In this document: in pieces, positions 8,061-17,025 of the stretch | Numbering within the stretch: position 1 is the first letter of the stretch | Layout of the letters: each line of letters begins with the position of its first letter | Assembly (NCBI RefSeq): GCF_009908295.1 | Contig: NZ_JAAALO010000003.1 | Location: 868,001-932,000, forward strand | Reading direction: 5' to 3' | From: Micromonospora rubida | GTDB lineage: Bacteria; Actinomycetota; Actinomycetes; Mycobacteriales; Micromonosporaceae | DNA: 64,000 nt | Position numbers and translations under genes: made by a program | The notes under the pieces: model-generated | Told to the model about the DNA's origin: nothing | The model's input: only the letters and a program-made list of their open reading frames with translations | Databases searched by the model: none

Positions 8061-10535
8061 ATGGCGGGCCGTACCAATCAGGCGAGCCGGCGACGCGGCG
8101 CGTCGCCGCGCGGCACCACGAACAGTCGTGCCCGTCAGCCGGCGAAGAAGACCAGCAAGGCGGCGCCCCGGCGGCGCACCACCGCAGCGCGCCCCGGCCG
8201 GGCGCACCACGTGGGCCGCGCGATCGGCACGGTGTGGATGGGGCTGGCGCACGGTGTCGGCTGGGCGGTGCGGGCCGCCGGCCGGCAGGCCGCCTCGGCC
8301 CGCGACCTCGACCCGGAGCACCGCCGCGACGGCGGCGGCCTGCTGCTGCTCGGCCTCGCCCTGCTCAGCGCGGTGGCCATCTGGTTCTCCGGGGCCGGCC
8401 CGCTGGGCGCCCGGCTCGCGGACACGGTCCGGCTCTTCCTCGGGGCGATCTCGGTCGTCGTGCCGGTGCTGCTGTCGATCGGCGCGTGGCGGCTGATGCG
8501 CACGCCGTCCGACCCGGAGCACCGAGGTCGGGGCCTGGTCGGCTGGGGGTCCATGCTGGTCGCCACGGCGGCGATGCTGCACATCGGACAGAACCCGGTG
8601 GACTCGGTCCAGCGCGACTACGCCGGCGGCCTGATCGGCGCGGGCATCGGCGACCTGCTGGAGAGCGCCGTCACCGCCTGGGTGGCCGTGCCGCTGCTGC
8701 TCCTGCTGCTGGTCTTCGGCCTGCTGGTGGTCACCGCCACCCCGATCAACAAGATCCCGGAGCGGCTCGGGCTGCTCGCCGGGGCGGTGGTCGGCACGCC
8801 GCCGGCCGTCGACGAGGTCGAGGTGGTGGAGGTGGTCGAGAAGAAGCCGGCCCGCCGCCGCCCGGCCAAGCGCGCCGCTCCGCCGCTGCCCGACCCGGAC
8901 GACTTCGACGAGGAGGGGTACGAGGGGGTCGACCTCCAGGAGACGGTGGTGCTGCCCCGCAAGCCCCCGGGGAAGGTGCCCGCCACCCGCAAGCCGGTCG
9001 AGCCGCCGGAGCACTCGCCCGCGCCCACCCGGGCCGAGCAGCTCGCGCTCAGCGGCCTGTCCGGCGACTACATGCTGCCGCCGGCCAACATCCTCAGCGG
9101 CGGTGCCGCGCCGAAGACCCGGAGCAAGGCCAACGACGAGGTGATCGCGGCGCTGACCGGGGTGTTCGACCAGTTCGGGGTGGACGCCGCGGTCACCGGC
9201 TTCACCCGGGGCCCGACGGTCACCCGGTACGAGGTCGAGCTGGGGTCGGGCGTCAAGGTCGAGCGGATCACCCAGCTCTCCCGCAACATCGCGTACGCGG
9301 TGAAGTCGCCGGACGTGCGGATCCTCAGCCCGATCCCGGGCAAGAGCGCGGTCGGCGTGGAGATCCCGAACACCGACCCGGAGAACGTGGCCCTCGGCGA
9401 CGTGCTGCGCTCGCGGGTGGCCACCAGCGACCACCACCCGATGGTGGTCGCCCTCGGCAAGGACATCGAGGGCGGCTTCGTGGTGGCCAACCTCGCGAAG
9501 ATGCCTCACATTCTGATCGCGGGTGCCACCGGGGCCGGGAAATCCTCATGCCTCAATACCCTGCTGGTGTCCATCCTCACCCGGGCGACCCCGGACGAGG
9601 TGCGGCTGTTGCTGATCGACCCGAAGCGGGTCGAGATGACCGGCTACGAGGGCATCCCGCACCTGGTCACCCCGATCGTGACCAACGCTAAGAAGGCGGC
9701 CGACTCGCTGGAGTGGGTCGTCCGCGAGATGGACATGCGCTACGACGACCTCGCCGCCAACGGGGTCCGGCACCTCGACGACTTCAACCGCAAGGTGCGC
9801 AGTGGGGAGATCAAGGCCCCGCCGGGCAGCGAGCGGGAGATGCGCCCTTACCCGTACCTGCTGGTGATCGTCGACGAGCTGGCCGACCTGATGATGGTCG
9901 CGCCCCGCGACGTGGAGGACTCGGTCGTCCGGATCACCCAGCTCGCCCGCGCCGCCGGAATCCACCTGGTGCTGGCCACCCAGCGCCCCTCGGTCGACGT
10001 GGTCACCGGCCTGATCAAGGCCAACGTGCCGTCCCGGCTCGCGTTCGCCACCTCGTCGCTGGCCGACTCGCGGGTCATCCTGGACCAGCCGGGCGCGGAG
10101 AAGCTGCTCGGCCGGGGTGACGGCCTGTTCCTGCCGATGGGCGCGTCGAAGCCGGTCCGGATCCAGGGCGCCTGGGTCACCGAGCGCGAGATCACCGACG
10201 TGGTGAAGTTCTGCAAGGACCAGCGCGAGCCGGAGTTCCGCCCGGACGTGCTGGCCCCGGCGCAGGACACCAGGAAGAAGGTCGACGAGGAGATCGGCGA
10301 CGACCTCGACCTGCTGGTGCAGGCGGTCGAGCTGGTGGTCACCTCGCAGTTCGGCTCGACCTCGATGCTCCAGCGCAAGCTGCGGGTCGGCTTCGCCAAG
10401 GCGGGCCGGCTGATGGACCTGATGGAGACCCGGGGTGTGGTCGGCCCGTCGGAGGGTTCCAAGGCCCGCGACGTGCTGGTCAAGCCGGACGAGCTGGAGG
10501 AGGTCCTGGCCGGCCTGGGCGGCGCGGGGGACTGA
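8061..10535 (+). CDS. ftsK: DNA translocase FtsK
   Basis: Septal DNA pump of 824 residues that moves chromosome ends through the closing septum and helps dimer resolution. It has a basic N-terminal tail, four membrane segments between about residues 90 and 235, a charged Pro/Glu linker (250-330), and the motor domain with Walker A IAGATGAGKSS at about 486 and Walker B LLVIVDELADLMM at about 600. A C-terminal winged-helix gamma domain that would read KOPS sites is present (SMLQRKLRVGFAKAGRLMD). The start is supported by the TACGGT box. It is convergent with gdx. Confidence 0.95.
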   Translation: MAGRTNQASRRRGASPRGTTNSRARQPAKKTSKAAPRRRTTAARPGRAHHVGRAIGTVWMGLAHGVGWAVRAAGRQAASARDLDPEHRRDGGGLLLLGLALLSAVAIWFSGAGPLGARLADTVRLFLGAISVVVPVLLSIGAWRLMRTPSDPEHRGRGLVGWGSMLVATAAMLHIGQNPVDSVQRDYAGGLIGAGIGDLLESAVTAWVAVPLLLLLLVFGLLVVTATPINKIPERLGLLAGAVVGTPPAVDEVEVVEVVEKKPARRRPAKRAAPPLPDPDDFDEEGYEGVDLQETVVLPRKPPGKVPATRKPVEPPEHSPAPTRAEQLALSGLSGDYMLPPANILSGGAAPKTRSKANDEVIAALTGVFDQFGVDAAVTGFTRGPTVTRYEVELGSGVKVERITQLSRNIAYAVKSPDVRILSPIPGKSAVGVEIPNTDPENVALGDVLRSRVATSDHHPMVVALGKDIEGGFVVANLAKMPHILIAGATGAGKSSCLNTLLVSILTRATPDEVRLLLIDPKRVEMTGYEGIPHLVTPIVTNAKKAADSLEWVVREMDMRYDDLAANGVRHLDDFNRKVRSGEIKAPPGSEREMRPYPYLLVIVDELADLMMVAPRDVEDSVVRITQLARAAGIHLVLATQRPSVDVVTGLIKANVPSRLAFATSSLADSRVILDQPGAEKLLGRGDGLFLPMGASKPVRIQGAWVTEREITDVVKFCKDQREPEFRPDVLAPAQDTRKKVDEEIGDDLDLLVQAVELVVTSQFGSTSMLQRKLRVGFAKAGRLMDLMETRGVVGPSEGSKARDVLVKPDELEEVLAGLGGAGD

Positions 10536-10565
10536 CCGCGCCGGCGGGGCGGGGATCCCATGGCG

Positions 10566-10880
10566 TCAGTGGAAGACCTTCAGGCCGACCACCCCGGCCA
10601 CCACCAGCAGCAGGCAGAGGATCCGGGGCAGGCTGGTCGACTCGCCCAGCGCCAGCATTCCGACCAGCGCGGTGCCGACCGCGCCGATGCCGACCCAGAC
10701 CGCGTACCCGGTGCCGACCGGGATCTCCCGCAGCGCGTACGCCAGCCCCAGCATGCTGAGCACCAGCGTGACGGCGAAGACGAGCGAGGGGAGGGGGCGG
10801 CTGAAGCCGGCGCTGCGGTCCAGCGAGATCGCCCACGCGGTCTCCAGGAGTCCGGAGACCACCAACACGATCCAGGCCAT
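10566..10880 (-). CDS. gdx: Guanidinium exporter Gdx (SugE-type SMR transporter)
   Basis: Four-helix small multidrug resistance transporter of 104 residues that works as a dual-topology dimer and exchanges guanidinium for protons. The essential glutamate (E13, in SGLLETAWAISL) and the Gdx-type VGTGYAVWVGIGAVG segment match SugE/Gdx rather than QacE-type drug pumps. The assignment is greatly strengthened by the guanidine-III riboswitch in its 5' leader (10940-10982). AGAGGTG lies 7 bases before the ATG. It is convergent with ftsK and divergent from the ornithine-cyclodeaminase-like gene. Confidence 0.92.
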   Translation of the reverse strand: MAWIVLVVSGLLETAWAISLDRSAGFSRPLPSLVFAVTLVLSMLGLAYALREIPVGTGYAVWVGIGAVGTALVGMLALGESTSLPRILCLLLVVAGVVGLKVFH

Positions 10881-10939
10881 CTGACGTCACCTCTGCGGGG
10901 GCCCGGACCGCCGGGGACCGGGACGAGTGGGCACAACTC

Positions 10940-10982
10940 GCAGGCGTCTTGGCCTCACCGGGTACGCCCACCCTCGTCCGGG
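10940..10982 (-). promoter_or_regulatory. Guanidine-III (ykkC-III) riboswitch
   Basis: On the minus strand this leader begins CCGGACGAGG, continues GCGUACCCGGU and then CAAGACGCC. This follows the guanidine-III aptamer known from Thermobifida almost base for base, including the CCGG/CCGGU and GCGU/ACGC pairings of its pseudoknot. It starts about 26 bases after the predicted transcription start and ends about 60 bases before the gdx start codon. Guanidine binding is expected to switch gdx on. Recognised by memory of the aptamer, not by a covariance search. Confidence 0.9.
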
Positions 10983-11014
10983 ACGGCCGTTGTCGTGCCT
11001 CGGCCCTCACCTTG

Positions 11015-11020
11015 ACGCTA
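11015..11020 (-). promoter_or_regulatory. Extended -10 box for the gdx riboswitch transcript
   Basis: TGCTAGCGT on the minus strand combines a TG extension with a TAGCGT -10 box. It would start the transcript near 11008, giving a leader of about 130 bases. No consensus -35 is visible. Confidence 0.45.
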
Positions 11021-11047
11021 GCACCGGGGTGAGGGCGGGCACGTCGA

Positions 11048-11075
11048 TTGACATGAAGTTGAGTTCAAGTATCAG
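11048..11075 (+). promoter_or_regulatory. Promoter of the ornithine-cyclodeaminase-like gene
   Basis: A perfect -35 TTGACA (11048-11053) is followed 16 bases later by TATCAG (11070-11075). The spacer carries TGAA-N6-TTCA, an inverted repeat of the sort bound by dimeric regulators. The ATG at 11086 follows closely, so little or no leader is expected. Confidence 0.45.
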
Positions 11076-11085
11076 TATTGCCGGC

Positions 11086-12009
11086 ATGACTCTGCTCGTC
11101 TCCGACCGGGAGGTCGCCGCCGCCCTCGACGCGTCCACCACCGTGGCCGCGATGCGGGACGCCCTGCTCGCCGCCCACGCCGGCCGGTTGGTCGCGCCGC
11201 CCCGGGCGTCCGCCCCGCTGGGCGGCGGCCGGATGGTCCTCACCGCCGGGCAGCTCACCGACGAGTGGTACGGCTACCGCACGTACGACACGTTCGGCCA
11301 CCCGCAGGGCGAGCAGCTCGTCGTCCTGCACGACGGGCGGACCGGGGCGGTGCGGGCGGTCGCCGTCGGCGAGGAACTGGGCTCCCGGCGTACCGGAGGG
11401 CTGGGCGGGGTGGCGGTCGACGCGCTGGCCCGGCCGGACGCGGCCACCCTCGGCGTGATCGGCTCGGGTGGGCAGGCGTGGACCCAGGTCTGGGCCGCCG
11501 CCGCCGTGCGCCCGCTGCGCGAGGTGACCGTGCACAGCCGCTCGGCGGCCCGCCGGGAGGCGTTCGCCGCCCGGGTCCGCGCCGAGCTGGGCGTCCCGGC
11601 CCGCGCCGTGGCCACCGCCCGGGCCGCCGTGACCGGCAGGGACGTCGTGGTGCTCGCCACCACCAGTCACACGCCGGTGCTGGCCGCCGCCGACCTGGCC
11701 CCGGGCGCGCACGTCAACGCGGTCGGCTTCAAGCAGCGGGGCCGGGCCGAGTTCGGCCCCGATCTGCTGGACGCGGCCGACGTCCTGGTCACGGACTCGC
11801 CGGCCCAGGCGATGGCGTACGACCCGGCGATGCTCGCCGCGCTGCCCCCGTACGCGGGGCGGCTGGCCGACCTGGGCGCGGTGCTGGCCGGGGCGGCGCC
11901 GGGGCGGACCGGCGCGGACCAGGTGTCGGTGTTCTGCTCCACCGGCCTGGCCGGCACGGAGGTCTTCCTGCTCGACCGTCTGGTCCGGGTCGGCGCGGCC
12001 CGGCTCTGA
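11086..12009 (+). CDS. Ornithine cyclodeaminase / mu-crystallin family protein
   Basis: NAD(P)-dependent enzyme family member of 307 residues. A mu-crystallin fold is visible: an N-terminal substrate domain ([10 protein letters not shown], then [17 protein letters not shown]), then a Rossmann domain with [13 protein letters not shown] at about residue 123 and [11 protein letters not shown]. Relatives include ornithine cyclodeaminase, alanine dehydrogenase and ketimine reductases, so the substrate cannot be fixed from sequence. The ATG at 11086 gives the usual [10 protein letters not shown] start; an in-frame ATG at 11053 lies inside the -35 box and is rejected. It is divergent from gdx, but no functional link is evident. 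Confidence 0.75.
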   Translation: MTLLVSDREVAAALDASTTVAAMRDALLAAHAGRLVAPPRASAPLGGGRMVLTAGQLTDEWYGYRTYDTFGHPQGEQLVVLHDGRTGAVRAVAVGEELGSRRTGGLGGVAVDALARPDAATLGVIGSGGQAWTQVWAAAAVRPLREVTVHSRSAARREAFAARVRAELGVPARAVATARAAVTGRDVVVLATTSHTPVLAAADLAPGAHVNAVGFKQRGRAEFGPDLLDAADVLVTDSPAQAMAYDPAMLAALPPYAGRLADLGAVLAGAAPGRTGADQVSVFCSTGLAGTEVFLLDRLVRVGAARL

Positions 12010-12021
12010 CGGCAGTCTGCT

Positions 12022-12112
12022 CTCGGCCCCCGGCCCCCGGCAGTCGGCCCTCGGCCCTCGGCCCCCGGCAGTCGGCCCTCGGCAGTCGGCCCCCGGCCCC
12101 CGGCCCTCGGCG
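12022..12112 (+). repeat. Tandem array of thirteen 7-bp units
   Basis: Exactly thirteen heptamers of the form YYCGGCC or YTCGGCA (CTCGGCC, CCCGGCC, CCCGGCA, GTCGGCC) fill the 91 bases between the ornithine-cyclodeaminase-like gene and rimO. Units GGCA and GT alternate in a higher-order pattern, as expected for a minisatellite grown by slippage. Confidence 0.85.
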
Positions 12113-12157
12113 AGGTGGGTGACCACCGCCGTTGCCGGGCGACCTCCGCGCGCCCGG

Positions 12158-12163
12158 TACCCT
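12158..12163 (+). promoter_or_regulatory. -10 box of a leaderless rimO promoter
   Basis: TACCCT ends 6 bases before a GTG at 12170 and 3 bases before an ATG at 12167. The spacing used elsewhere in this window points to GTG 12170 as the true first codon. Confidence 0.4.
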
Positions 12164-12166
12164 CGG

Positions 12167-13717
12167 ATGGTGTCTGCCACCTCCCCTTCCGACAACTCCA
12201 GCTCGGCACGTCTGGCGCCGCGCCGCGACCTGGCGCCGTCGTCCGCCGCCGCCGGCCGCCGCGTAGCCCTGCTGACGCTGGGCTGCGCCCGTAACGAGGT
12301 CGACTCGGAGGAGTTGGCCGCCCGGCTGCACGCCGACGGCTGGCAGGTGACCACCGACGGCGAGGGTGCCGACGTGGTGGTCGTCAACACCTGCGGCTTC
12401 GTGGAGAAGGCCAAGCAGGACTCGATCCAGACGCTGATGGCCGCCGCCGACACCGGCGCTAAGGTGGTCGCCGCCGGCTGCATGGCCGAGCGGTACGGCC
12501 GGGAGTTGGCCGACAGCCTGCCCGAGGCGCAGGCGGTGCTGAGCTTCGACGACTACCCGGACATCGCGGCCCGGCTCGACGCGGTCGTGGCCGGCGAGGC
12601 GTTCGACGCGCACACCCCGCGCGACCGGCGCGAGCTGCTGCCGCTGACCCCGGTCGCCCGGCGCGACAGCGCGGTCTCGCTGCCCGGCCACGGCACTGCG
12701 CGGGCGGCCGTGCAGACCGACGAGCACACCCCGGCCCACCTGCGCCAGGTGCTGCGGCACCGGCTCGACACCGGCCCGGTGGCGTCGCTGAAGCTGGCCA
12801 GCGGCTGCGACCGGCGCTGCGCGTTCTGCGCCATCCCGGCCTTCCGGGGGGCCTTCGTCTCGCGTACGCCCGACGAGCTGCTCGCCGAGGCGGAGTGGCT
12901 GGCCCGTAGCGGCGTCCGGGAGTTGGTGCTGGTCAGCGAGAACTCGACGTCGTACGGCAAGGACCTGGGCGACCCCCGGGCGCTGGAGAAGCTGCTGCCG
13001 CAGCTCGCCGCCGTGTCCGGCATCGTCCGGGTCCGGGTGAGCTACCTCCAGCCCGCCGAGACCCGGCCCGGGCTGGTCGAGGCGATCGCCGGCACGCCGG
13101 GCGTCGCGCCGTACTTCGACCTGTCGTTCCAGCACTCCAGCGAGCCGGTGCTGCGCCGGATGCGCCGTTTCGGCTCCACCGACCGGTTCCTGGAGCTGCT
13201 GGCCTCCGCCCGCGCCCTGGCCCCGCAGGCCGGTGCGCGGAGCAACTTCATCGTCGGTTTCCCCGGCGAGACCCGCGCCGACGTCGCCGAACTGGTCCGG
13301 TTCTTCACCGAGGCGCGGCTCGACGCGATCGGCATGTTCGACTACAGCGACGAGGACGGCACCGAGGCCGCCGGCCTGCCCGGCAAGGTCTCCGCCGCCA
13401 CCATCAAGCGCCGGTACGACAAACTCAGCGCGCTCGCCGACGAGCTGTGCTCGCAGCGCGCCGAGGAGCGGCTCGGCTCGACGGTCGAGGTGCTGGTCGA
13501 CTCGGTCGACGACGGCGTGATCGAGGGCCGGGCGGCGCACCAGGCCCCCGAGGTCGACGGCTCGACCACCCTGGTCGCCCCGGGCGAGGGTGGCGTGGAC
13601 CTGGCCGCGCTGCGTCCCGGTGACCTGGTGCGGGCGACGGTCACCGCCACCGAAGGGGTGGACCTGGTCGCCGTCCCGGATGAGATGATCTCGGCGGCGC
13701 CCGGCGCGGCACGGTGA
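12167..13717 (+). CDS. rimO: Ribosomal protein S12 methylthiotransferase RimO
   Basis: Radical-SAM enzyme of about 516 residues that adds a methylthio group to an aspartate of ribosomal protein S12. The N-terminal UPF0004 domain with three cluster cysteines ([33 protein letters not shown]) is followed by the radical-SAM core with CDRRCAFC at about residue 213 and a C-terminal TRAM domain. The insert between the first two domains (residues about 150-205) is longer than in enterobacterial RimO, as in other actinobacteria. The start is either ATG 12167 or GTG 12170. pgsA overlaps its stop by 4 bases. Confidence 0.93.
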   Translation: MVSATSPSDNSSSARLAPRRDLAPSSAAAGRRVALLTLGCARNEVDSEELAARLHADGWQVTTDGEGADVVVVNTCGFVEKAKQDSIQTLMAAADTGAKVVAAGCMAERYGRELADSLPEAQAVLSFDDYPDIAARLDAVVAGEAFDAHTPRDRRELLPLTPVARRDSAVSLPGHGTARAAVQTDEHTPAHLRQVLRHRLDTGPVASLKLASGCDRRCAFCAIPAFRGAFVSRTPDELLAEAEWLARSGVRELVLVSENSTSYGKDLGDPRALEKLLPQLAAVSGIVRVRVSYLQPAETRPGLVEAIAGTPGVAPYFDLSFQHSSEPVLRRMRRFGSTDRFLELLASARALAPQAGARSNFIVGFPGETRADVAELVRFFTEARLDAIGMFDYSDEDGTEAAGLPGKVSAATIKRRYDKLSALADELCSQRAEERLGSTVEVLVDSVDDGVIEGRAAHQAPEVDGSTTLVAPGEGGVDLAALRPGDLVRATVTATEGVDLVAVPDEMISAAPGAAR

Positions 13718-14388
13718 CGGCGGGCCCTGAGGGAGCGGGGGAGCCACGTGGTGCGGTGCCAGGTACGCCACGGCGGCCCGATCGGGGCACGCCGGTGACT
13801 CCGGCGGCGGAGTCGACGCCGTCGCCGGTGGTCGCCCGGGTGCCGGTGCTCAACGCGGCCAACGCGCTGACCCTGCTGCGGCTGGTGCTGGTGCCGGTCT
13901 TCGGAGCGACGGTCGTGGTGTCGGCGATGAGCCACTCCGGGTGGCGGATCGTGGCCTGCCTGATCTTCGTCTTCGCCTCGGCCACCGACCTGGTGGACGG
14001 CTGGATCGCCCGCCGCTTCGGCCTGGTCACCTCCGTGGGTCAGGTCGCCGACCCGATCGCCGACAAGGCGCTCACCGGCGCGGCCCTGGTGCTGCTGTCC
14101 TGGTACGACCTGCTGCCCTGGTGGGTTACCGCGCTGATCCTGGTCCGCGAGCTGGGCATCACGGCGCTGCGGTTCTGGGTGATCCGGCACGGCGTCATCG
14201 CGGCCAGCCGGGGTGGCAAGATCAAGACTGCGCTCCAGATCCTCGCGATCACCTGGTACCTCTGGCCGATGCCGGCCGCCCTCGCCGCCGTCGGCCCCTG
14301 GATCATGGCCGCCGCGGTGGTCGTCACGGTGGTCACCGGCTTCGACTACATCGCCCAGGCCCTCCGGCTCCGTCGGCCCCGCTCCTGA
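13714..14388 (+). CDS. pgsA: CDP-diacylglycerol-glycerol-3-phosphate 3-phosphatidyltransferase
   Basis: Integral membrane enzyme (224 residues) making phosphatidylglycerol phosphate, the precursor of phosphatidylglycerol and cardiolipin. The CDP-alcohol phosphotransferase motif is complete from about residue 91: [10 protein letters not shown], then G, then ADPIADK (D-x2-DG-x2-AR-x8-G-x3-D-x3-D). Several membrane helices surround it. An unusual hydrophilic N-terminal tail of about 45 residues (Pro/Gly/Thr-rich) precedes the catalytic part, and a later start cannot be excluded. The GTG at 13714 overlaps the rimO stop, so the two are translationally coupled. Confidence 0.92.
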   Translation: MTAGPEGAGEPRGAVPGTPRRPDRGTPVTPAAESTPSPVVARVPVLNAANALTLLRLVLVPVFGATVVVSAMSHSGWRIVACLIFVFASATDLVDGWIARRFGLVTSVGQVADPIADKALTGAALVLLSWYDLLPWWVTALILVRELGITALRFWVIRHGVIAASRGGKIKTALQILAITWYLWPMPAALAAVGPWIMAAAVVVTVVTGFDYIAQALRLRRPRS

Positions 14389-14542
14389 CCCAGCCGGCCG
14401 ACCCCGGCCTGCGGGTGGCCACGGGGTGGTCGGCGGCCCGTCCGGCGTGTCCGGACGACCGCCCCATGATCACCGGTGGTGGGCGGGAGGATGCGTGGGC
14501 GGGGTGGCGTAGGACGGCAGCGGTGGGGAAAGGAACGCGGGC

Positions 14543-15118
14543 ATGGAGACGGATGCGAACGGGCGGCGGCCGGTCGGCAGCCCGGCGGCCGGGGTGGTGC
14601 ACCGCCTCGCCCAGCGGCACGAGACGCTGGCGACCGTGGAGTCGCTCACGGGCGGGCTGCTCTCCGCCTCGATCGTGGAGATCGCCGGGGTGAGCGGCGT
14701 CTACCGGGGCGGGCTGATCGTGTACGCCACCGAACTGAAGGCGTGGCTGGCCGGCGTACCGGAGGACCTGCTGGCCGACCGCGGACCGGTCGACCCGGAC
14801 GTGGCCCTCGCCCTGGCCGAGGGCGGCCGGCGGCGCTGCGGGGCCGACTGGGGGCTGGCCACCACCGGCGTGGCCGGGCCGCAGCCGCAGGACGGCAAGC
14901 CGGTCGGGCTGGTCTACGTCGCCGTCGCCGGGCCGGGCGGCGCCGAGGTCAGCCGGCTCGACCTGGACGGCGGCCGGGACCACATCCGCTCCGCCACGGT
15001 GATCGAGGCGTTGCGGCTGCTCGCCCAGCGGATCCATGCGGCGGGTGCGGCGACGGTGCCGGGCACGCAGGCCGCCGCCGGCGGCGATCCCGCGACGGCC
15101 GCGACGGGTGGGCGCTGA
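14543..15118 (+). CDS. pncC: Nicotinamide-nucleotide amidase (CinA C-terminal domain)
   Basis: Protein of 191 residues made of the CinA C-terminal domain alone; it deamidates NMN to nicotinate mononucleotide in NAD salvage. Family motifs are present: [14 protein letters not shown] with the catalytic serine near residue 32, the [13 protein letters not shown] segment, and [28 protein letters not shown] lies about 8 bases upstream of the ATG. It sits between pgsA and clgR, the standard actinobacterial order in the chromosomal neighbourhood of recA. Confidence 0.9.
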   Translation: METDANGRRPVGSPAAGVVHRLAQRHETLATVESLTGGLLSASIVEIAGVSGVYRGGLIVYATELKAWLAGVPEDLLADRGPVDPDVALALAEGGRRRCGADWGLATTGVAGPQPQDGKPVGLVYVAVAGPGGAEVSRLDLDGGRDHIRSATVIEALRLLAQRIHAAGAATVPGTQAAAGGDPATAATGGR

Positions 15119-15278
15119 GCGGCCACCGCCGGAGATGGTGGGGCGGGGTGGGATGTCACCGGGGCCGGCAGCAGGTACGGTTGCGGGAAGGCTCCGACGC
15201 GTGTCGTCGGCACCGGGGCGGTACACCGCGCCGGGAACGACCGCCGTCGGAGGGGTGAGACCAGTCAGGGGAGGTGCG

Positions 15279-15740
15279 ATGGTCCTGCTACGCCGGGTGA
15301 TCGGTGACGCACTGCGGGCGCGCCGGCAGGGTCAGCAGCGCACCCTGCGCGAGGTCTCCTCCGCGGCGAACGTGAGCCTGGGCTACCTGTCCGAGATCGA
15401 GCGCGGCCAGAAGGAGCCCTCCAGCGAGCTGCTGGCCGCCATCTGCGACGCCCTCGGCGCCCGCCTCTCCGAGCTGCTCCGCGAGGTCAGCGACACGGTG
15501 GCGCTCGCCGAGCAGCTCCCGGGGGTGCTGATGCCGGTGCAGGACGAGCCCGTCGAGCAGACACCGGTGGGCCGCGCTTCCGTCCGGAACGCCGCCGGCC
15601 GAAGGGTGCGCCAGGTCTCCACGGACGGCTCGGTGTCGGTCGCGGTGCACCAGGACTCGCCGCTGAAGGCCACCCTGCGCAGCACGCGGGTGCGCCCAGC
15701 CGACCGCGATCGCGACCGCGACGTCGTCTGCGCCGCCTGA
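15279..15740 (+). CDS. clgR: ClgR-type XRE transcriptional activator
   Basis: DNA-binding regulator of 153 residues. An N-terminal XRE helix-turn-helix spans about residues 8-65 ([20 protein letters not shown] is the recognition part), followed by a variable tail that in ClgR is the site of Clp proteolysis; here it ends Cys-Ala-Ala, compatible with a Clp degron. ClgR activates clpP and psp genes under envelope and proteolytic stress. GGGAGG lies 4 bases before ATG 15279. A longer frame upstream is noncoding. pspA follows after 320 bases. Confidence 0.85.
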   Translation: MVLLRRVIGDALRARRQGQQRTLREVSSAANVSLGYLSEIERGQKEPSSELLAAICDALGARLSELLREVSDTVALAEQLPGVLMPVQDEPVEQTPVGRASVRNAAGRRVRQVSTDGSVSVAVHQDSPLKATLRSTRVRPADRDRDRDVVCAA

Positions 15741-16061
15741 GCCAGCCCACCGCCTGATCGACAGCCCGCTGCGCGGCCCGTCCCGGCCGCCGACCGCGCC
15801 CCGGATCGCCTCGTCGGCGGGGGTCCCCCTCGCCCGCCGGCCCGACCGGGTGGCCGGTGCGATCCCGGCCACCCGACGACGTGGCCGGGCTTTCCCGCGC
15901 CGCGTACTGTTGATCAGACGGCGGCGTGTGCCGCTGGTGGTACATGGATCATCCGGGCTGGCGCCCGGCTGGGACCATGGCTTCACTGCCGTGTTCGACC
16001 GCCGGCCGGACCGTCCGGCACGGTCGGGGCGGCGCGACTCTACTGAGGGGATACCGCGGAG
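15741..16061 (+). other. Intergenic region upstream of pspA
   Basis: About 320 bases without a gene. TACTGT at 15908-15913 is a possible -10 box, which would give pspA a leader of about 150 bases. I could not find a convincing ClgR box (inverted CGC/GCG half-sites) by eye. Confidence 0.35.
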
Positions 16062-16931
16062 ATGGCGAACCCGTTCGTCAAGGGCTGGAAATACCTGATG
16101 GCGCTCTTCGGTGCCCGGATCGACGAGCACGCCGACCCCAAGGTGCAGATCCAGCAGGCCGTCGAGGAGGCGCAGCGTCAGCACCAGGCGCTGGTCCAGC
16201 AGGCGGCGGCGGTGATCGGCAACCAGCGTCAGCTCGAGATGAAGCTGTCCCGGCAGATGTCCGAGGTCGAGCGGCTCCAGGGCAACGCCCGGCAGGCCCT
16301 GGTCCTCGCCGACCAGGCCCGGGCCCGCGGCGACGAGGCGGAGGCCGGCAAGTACGAGCAGTCCGCCCAGCTGCTGGCCACCCAGCTCGTCTCGGCCGAG
16401 CAGGCCACGGAGGACCTGAAGACCCTGCACGACCAGGCGCTCGGCGCCGCCGCGCAGGCCCGCCGGGCGGTGGAGAACAACTCCATGATCCTCCAGCAGA
16501 AGCTGGCCGAGCGCACCAAGCTGCTCAGCCAGCTGGAGCAGGCCAAGATGCAGGAGAGCGTGGCCCGCTCGCTGGAGTCGATGTCCTCGCTGACGGCCTC
16601 CGGCAGCACCCCCTCGCTGGACGAGGTGCGGGACCGGATCGAGCAGCGCTACGCCACCGCGATGGGCCGCGCCGAGCTGGCCGGCAACTCCGTCGAGGGC
16701 CGGATGCTGGAGATCCAGAAGGCGTCCCTGGACTCGGCCGGCTCGTCCCGGCTGGAGCAGATCCGTTCCAGCATGGCCGGCGAGCAGCTCGCCGGCCGGC
16801 AGGACGGCTCGGCGGCGGGGCAGGGGCAGGCCGCCCCGGCCACCGACCCGGCCGCCGCGGCCCGGCTCGACCAGATCCGGGCCAGCATGGGCCAGGAGCG
16901 TGGCACCGGGGGCACCACCGCCGCAGGCTGA
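16062..16931 (+). CDS. pspA: Phage shock protein A (PspA/IM30 family)
   Basis: Peripheral inner-membrane protein (289 residues) that stabilises a damaged membrane and in actinobacteria binds and restrains the ClgR activator. It starts with an amphipathic helix ([20 protein letters not shown]), followed by the long coiled coil of the PspA family to about residue 225. The C-terminal 65 residues form an Ala/Gly-rich tail with two similar RLEQIRSSM and RLDQIRASM motifs, probably a short helical repeat. It lies downstream of clgR and upstream of the PspM-like gene, the same order as clgR-pspA-pspM in mycobacteria. Confidence 0.92.
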   Translation: MANPFVKGWKYLMALFGARIDEHADPKVQIQQAVEEAQRQHQALVQQAAAVIGNQRQLEMKLSRQMSEVERLQGNARQALVLADQARARGDEAEAGKYEQSAQLLATQLVSAEQATEDLKTLHDQALGAAAQARRAVENNSMILQQKLAERTKLLSQLEQAKMQESVARSLESMSSLTASGSTPSLDEVRDRIEQRYATAMGRAELAGNSVEGRMLEIQKASLDSAGSSRLEQIRSSMAGEQLAGRQDGSAAGQGQAAPATDPAAAARLDQIRASMGQERGTGGTTAAG

Positions 16932-17025
16932 GCGGCACCAGCGCCGCTGGTCGGGCGGCACCAGGGCCGGGCGGGCCGGGCGGCGTCAGCGTCGTCGGCC
17001 GGGCGGCCGGAGTGAGGAGGCACGC

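Noticed and set aside
12010..12166. Coding extension of rimO at 12119
   Set aside because: It lies next to the heptamer array and the TACCCT box, and the RimO family starts near residue 20-30 before the first cysteine.
15036..15278. Extended N-terminus of ClgR
   Set aside because: The region overlaps the pncC 3' end and lacks similarity; GGGAGG precedes ATG 15279.
16900..17025. Longer start for the PspM-like gene at 16900
   Set aside because: The extra 42 codons overlap pspA, are low complexity and lie before an AGGAGG that fits ATG 17026.
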